64,000 nucleotides of DNA from Diploscapter coronatus (lineage: Eukaryota > Nematoda > Chromadorea > Rhabditida > Rhabditidae): assembly GCA_964036155.1 (NCBI GenBank), contig OZ038423.1, positions 34,797,249-34,861,248 on the forward strand. The letters run 5' to 3'. The notes under the pieces are model-generated. The model searched no databases, had not been told where the DNA came from, and was given only the letters and a program-made list of their open reading frames with translations. Of this stretch, positions 60,369 through 64,000 are shown piece after piece. A program made the position numbers and the translations under genes. The first letter of the stretch is position 1. Each line of letters opens with the position of its first letter.

Positions 60369-60693
60369 ACAAATCCAATACTTACCTATTAGTCTTCTTT
60401 AATTCGTTCGTTTATTTCTGTTTTTGATGGATGAAAAATAAATTATTTCCTGAAGTCTTTATTGATCAAATTGCTCGAAGAGAAGTTCGTTTCTTAGGAA
60501 TATCGTTTCGCTTTTTCTTGTCTTTTTTATTGAGCTTAATCGACAACTTGTAAATAACGGAGTGACTTTCAAGAATACCGCTTCAAAAATACCATTTGGT
60601 AAAAATTATAAAGAACCACTTCGTAATTTACAAACTGCCAAACTCATCTTGCAGAAAATTCCTTTGTTCTGGTGGAAGGAATCGTGTAGCAGA

Positions 60694-61424
60694 ATGACGA
60701 CGAGGCCGAATAACTTCTTCTATTCGGCGAGGTATCAGGACAACGAGTACAAATACAGGCACGTTCACATCACCAAGGAGGTGGGTTTTGTAACGATCAT
60801 AGAAAACTGCGATACGAACTTCGGATAATTGGGTTTTTGTAATGAAGTATTGGTTTGAAAATGTTTGATATCCGATTCTCCTCTGATCAGGATTCATCTT
60901 TTTGTTTCGGAGCAATTTTGAACAGTCGGAATTTCAACGAATCTCCTAAACGTAATCGTGAAAAGATGCATGACAAAATGGGAGAAGATTTTTATTTTGC
61001 ACTATTTTATCCATGCATGATGGAAAACTAGTTGTTTTTTCTTGTCCTGAAATGTCCAATTATTAAGGCGTCGAAACGCATCCCGAAGAACCGGCTCATG
61101 TCCGAAACCGAGTGGCGCAGCTTCGGAATCCAGCAGGTAAAACGAGACTTTATGATACAGAATCGATCATTTTTGATAATGCAAGAGAAATGAATGGCGT
61201 TTGTAGAAGGTTCTTCTTTTATATTTTTCTTCGTAGACATTCAGAAATTCTCCAATTTGTAGTCGCTTGGATGGGTGCACTACATGATCCACCGTCCCGA
61301 GCGTCACGTGCTTCTGTTCCGCCGTCCGCTACCACGAAACAGCGCTCAGCCCAATCAGCCCCCTTTCCAGCTCATCTCTTCTGCTCCCAGTGCCAATGAC
61401 AGACACCAAGTGGACGTGAGCTAA
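60694..61424 (+). CDS. CKS1 (cks-1): CKS cyclin-dependent kinase regulatory subunit, complete
   Basis: Exons 60694-60780, 61068-61136 and 61263-61424 give 105 aa. [36 protein letters not shown] and [20 protein letters not shown] contain the CKS phosphate-binding and cyclin-kinase contact residues. The RPER motif replaces the hinge HxPEPH, with the PE of the hinge kept. CKS proteins dock phosphorylated substrates onto CDK1/2. The C-terminal extension of about 30 residues ([15 protein letters not shown]...) is longer than in yeast and human CKS. The 5' side has an in-frame open stretch from a TTGCAG acceptor at 60655, so a 5' UTR intron or trans-splice is likely. The second acceptor is an atypical TATTAAG. 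Confidence 0.93.
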
Positions 61425-62309
61425 GCAATTCACCTTTCCTTCATTCAAATATCTCTATTTTTGTCTACGCAACTATTACATGAACAAAATGCCAATTTGG
61501 CTCTGATTTTGTAAATTTGACCAATTCTCCAGAGTTTGACGACTTTTTCATGCATTTCCTCCCTGCCTATTTTATCTGATTTGAATCTAATAATGAATTA
61601 TGTTTGAAAAAAAGATAGTCAAATTGAACGCTGTTTCATTTCATCTGAAAAGATTTTTAATATTTTAGAATGGTATTTTTATTCCAAAATGAGCCTAGAA
61701 TTCTTGTGATTTGAGAATAAATTTATTTTTAGAAAGCTTGCTGTAAGACTTCGCACAAGTTAGACCAAATTTATTCCTTACGTTCACTGCATTTCTCATT
61801 AAACTATTGAATAGCTTCTTTAAGAAAGCTAGTTCATATAATTTTTTTTTGCAAAGATCCAAATTTAAATGGATGACTCTCAATACCACCAATCAATTGT
61901 TCAAGAATAAGAAATCAATTTTAAACATTTATCCGCAATCCATAACAACATAGAAATTTATAAACATTCGTAGGTATTATTATAGATATTTCGCTTTAGC
62001 AGTGCTAAGCAAAAATAAGTAAACTCGGTTGATGAAGGGAATTCAACGATTGGATTCATTACGGCATGAATTAGGTCATAAACAAGTGATAAATAATGAT
62101 TTTTAAGAATATCGAAAATGTTATGCGAAATTTAATTGAGGGTAGAAAGGAGAAAGTTTAGGGTGTGATTATATTTCAACAACAGATTTATAGATTTTGA
62201 GAATGCGTTGAGATGAGTAAAATGGCAGAGTGAGAGATTCGAAATGTGATTAATGAGTGAATGTCTTTTCCTGATTGCTTATCTGCTACTTGCATAGCCA
62301 ATTATCCAT
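61425..62309. other. convergent AT-rich spacer, CKS / unknown gene
   Basis: No gene is seen. It is AT-rich throughout, probably holding the two 3' UTRs. Confidence 0.5.
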
Positions 62310-63128
62310 TTAGTCGATCATAATTTCATCGCCCCTTGTCATTGGAGCTTCTTTCAAATCGATGCGTTGTTTCATCGCGAACTAAAATAGATTCATTTTA
62401 GAGGGAAATGTCTAGAATTCCCTAACCTGGTAGTGACAAGATCCTTTTGAGATTAGGCGAACACAGCGGTTTTGATCGATAGAGACAGTTCCTTTGATCT
62501 GAAACCATTCATTTATCATTTTGTTTATCCAAATTTGTTTTCACCTATCTCTAGCATTTAGGACATTTGTAATTTTACAATTGCGCGACACCGAATTTAC
62601 AATGCCCTCTTTCATGTTTTCAGGTAAGAAGTTGCTATTTTACAACATATCGTAGTGCTATTTGAATTGTTTAGGAATTACATAAGGTCAATTTCACAAA
62701 ACTAATATCTTTTCTTCACATAAATGTCACAATTTGCATTTTTAGATTTGGTAGGTGCGCAATTTTGCTTAGACATTTTCTAAGTTTCTAAAATTTCTCG
62801 TTTCAATTCATAGATCTCTACTGAATAATGTCCTATTCATCCTTCAAAACTTCTCATTCTCTGTCACAATTACAGGATCTTTCTGGGACGAGATATACAA
62901 GAAAGATTCCGTCTATATCATTTTGAAAAGATTCTTTTGGCTAAAATTACACGTGTAGTACCTTACTTCTCTATATTTTCAAAAAATATTTATCATTTCA
63001 AGTATTCAACAATATTCAATATTAACAAATTTCTTACCTCTTTCTTGCAATAAGGGCTGTCGAGCAGATGCCTGAAGACTTCGACCACATTTACCCGAAG
63101 AGGCATCACCAGCGCATTGTCTCTTCTC
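62310..63128 (-). CDS. unrecognised protein, C-terminal exons only
   Basis: Three in-phase exons, 63038-63128, 62427-62498 and 62310-62381, give about 77 residues. They read DNALVMPLRVNVVEVFRHLL, SPYCKKEIKGTVSID, CVRLISKGSCHYQ and FAMKQRIDLKEAPMTRGDEI, ending MID. Splice sites are standard (TTTTAG, GTAAGA, TTTCAG, GTTAGG). I do not recognise the family. The first visible exon enters in phase 2, so more exons should lie to the right, within or beyond the window end. Confidence 0.55.
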
Positions 63129-64000
63129 CTAAAATTCATCCTTTAACTCCATTCTTTGTATTTCAGTTTTCATTTGTATCATTTTGCATACCCCCTCTGG
63201 CAATCTTCATAATTATCTCTGCCTTCCTCTCTTCATTCACTCTACTCCCCTTTCGCTCAATCGTTCAGCCTCATTTCCCTCACAAATTGTCGTGCATTTC
63301 GATGCATCTCCGCAGTCAGACAGTCAGTGCACAAATGCAACCAATTCACTTCATTTTAGAGGAAATTAAAGAAGAAAATGGAATGAATAAGAGGACTAAA
63401 CTGCGCTGAGGCAGAGGCAAAGGATAAGAATGGCGCCAAGGTCATGAGCTATTGTTGGAGAAAAAAGTGAGGGAAGGGAAAGGAAGTGATTGAATGAACG
63501 GCTAAAGACTCGCACAAACATATGGAAAGGGGAAACAGTCGAACAGTCAAAGAGTCGAGTGGACGGTGGCGGCACAAAGTGAATGAAGGCAATCTATGCA
63601 TTGCTCATTCGTCACTCGACTTACTCACAACTATTTTGAAAGCATATTTAGCGCCGGAAAAAAAAAGTTTAGAGATGGAAAGAGTATGAAAGCCACAAAT
63701 AAAATTTTGTTCAGAAGCAGATTAAAGTTGTCGTAATAGAGTAGCGACTGAAAGTTTAGATCAATATCATTATTTGTTATTGCAGTCTGATGTTATGTCT
63801 ACATATCGTGAAACGATTCAAATGAAATTTGCATACATAATTTTCTCGTTGAGATGCAAGTAGTGGTCAAACTTCATTCGAAAGTCCATGAAAAGTTGAT
63901 GTTATCAAACTAGAGCATACTTGTGATTGTTCTAAACTTTTGATCGCCACTACACGTAATTTTTTTTTTTTTTTTTTTTTCGATATTCTGGACAATTGCT
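63129..64000. other. right-edge region, probable intron or upstream of the unknown minus gene
   Basis: No exon could be supported. The + strand shows a pyrimidine-rich stretch (63130-63300) and a T-run at 63961-63980 beside a MITE. It may contain a long intron of the minus-strand gene. Confidence 0.45.
63859..63955. repeat. short Tc1/mariner-type MITE
   Basis: The left AGTAGTGGTCAAACTT and right AAACTTTTGATCGCCACTAC are inverted repeats. They are related to the ends of the element at 33731-33917. Confidence 0.65.

Noticed and set aside
63068..63409. 113-codon + frame near the right edge
   Set aside because: Its start is antisense to the minus-strand exon 63038-63128, and the rest is Phe/Ser-rich translation of pyrimidine-rich DNA.

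Overview
This is a eukaryotic, AT-rich, intron-rich window from a small-genome metazoan. Introns are mostly 50-500 bp, 3' splice sites are mostly TTTCAG-like, and gene density is high. The gene set looks nematode-like: fibulin with alternative C/D tails, a small bestrophin, copine, F-box genes, and a short Arg/Ser-rich protein resembling sperm chromatin proteins. The species cannot be named from the sequence alone. I rebuilt the gene models by hand from splice sites, reading-frame phase and family similarity. Every exon join quoted for an intact gene preserves the reading frame.

Left part (1-23 kb): the 3' end of a + strand CUB-like gene lies next to, and probably inside an intron of, a minus-strand L1CAM/neuroglian-type adhesion gene that runs off the left edge. 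A complete 21-exon kinesin-5 gene (995 aa) follows on +. A complete fibulin-1 gene on - has two mutually exclusive 3' exon sets matching the C and D forms of fibulin-1. One fibulin EGF exon has a damaged 3' splice site.

Middle part (25-41 kb): a SYNCRIP/hnRNP-Q-like RNA-binding gene (-), the mitochondrial processing peptidase beta subunit (-), a divergently transcribed copine (+) whose C2 domains have lost calcium-binding residues, and a bestrophin chloride channel (-).

Right-middle part (42-57 kb) is a young, rearranged region. A block with an eight-exon F-box gene is present twice (about 42.1-45.5 kb and 50.7-56.7 kb). A gene encoding only the C-terminal half of SMC3 and an Arg/Ser-rich small basic protein gene lie between the copies. 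The second copy carries a 2,586-bp Helitron-like insertion (53213-55798); the first copy preserves the matching empty A^T site. Several MITE families occur here and in introns elsewhere.

Right end (57-64 kb): histone genes in divergent pairs. An intact two-intron H2B faces a frameshifted H2B-like pseudogene. An intact three-intron H3.3-type H3 faces an internally deleted H4 pseudogene. Both intact genes end in a canonical histone 3' stem-loop, and the pairs share a CGCCCACTC promoter element. A CKS cell-cycle subunit gene (+) and the 3' end of an unrecognised minus-strand gene close the window. The cell-cycle theme (kinesin-5, SMC3, histones, CKS) probably reflects general housekeeping content; I see no evidence of a functional cluster.
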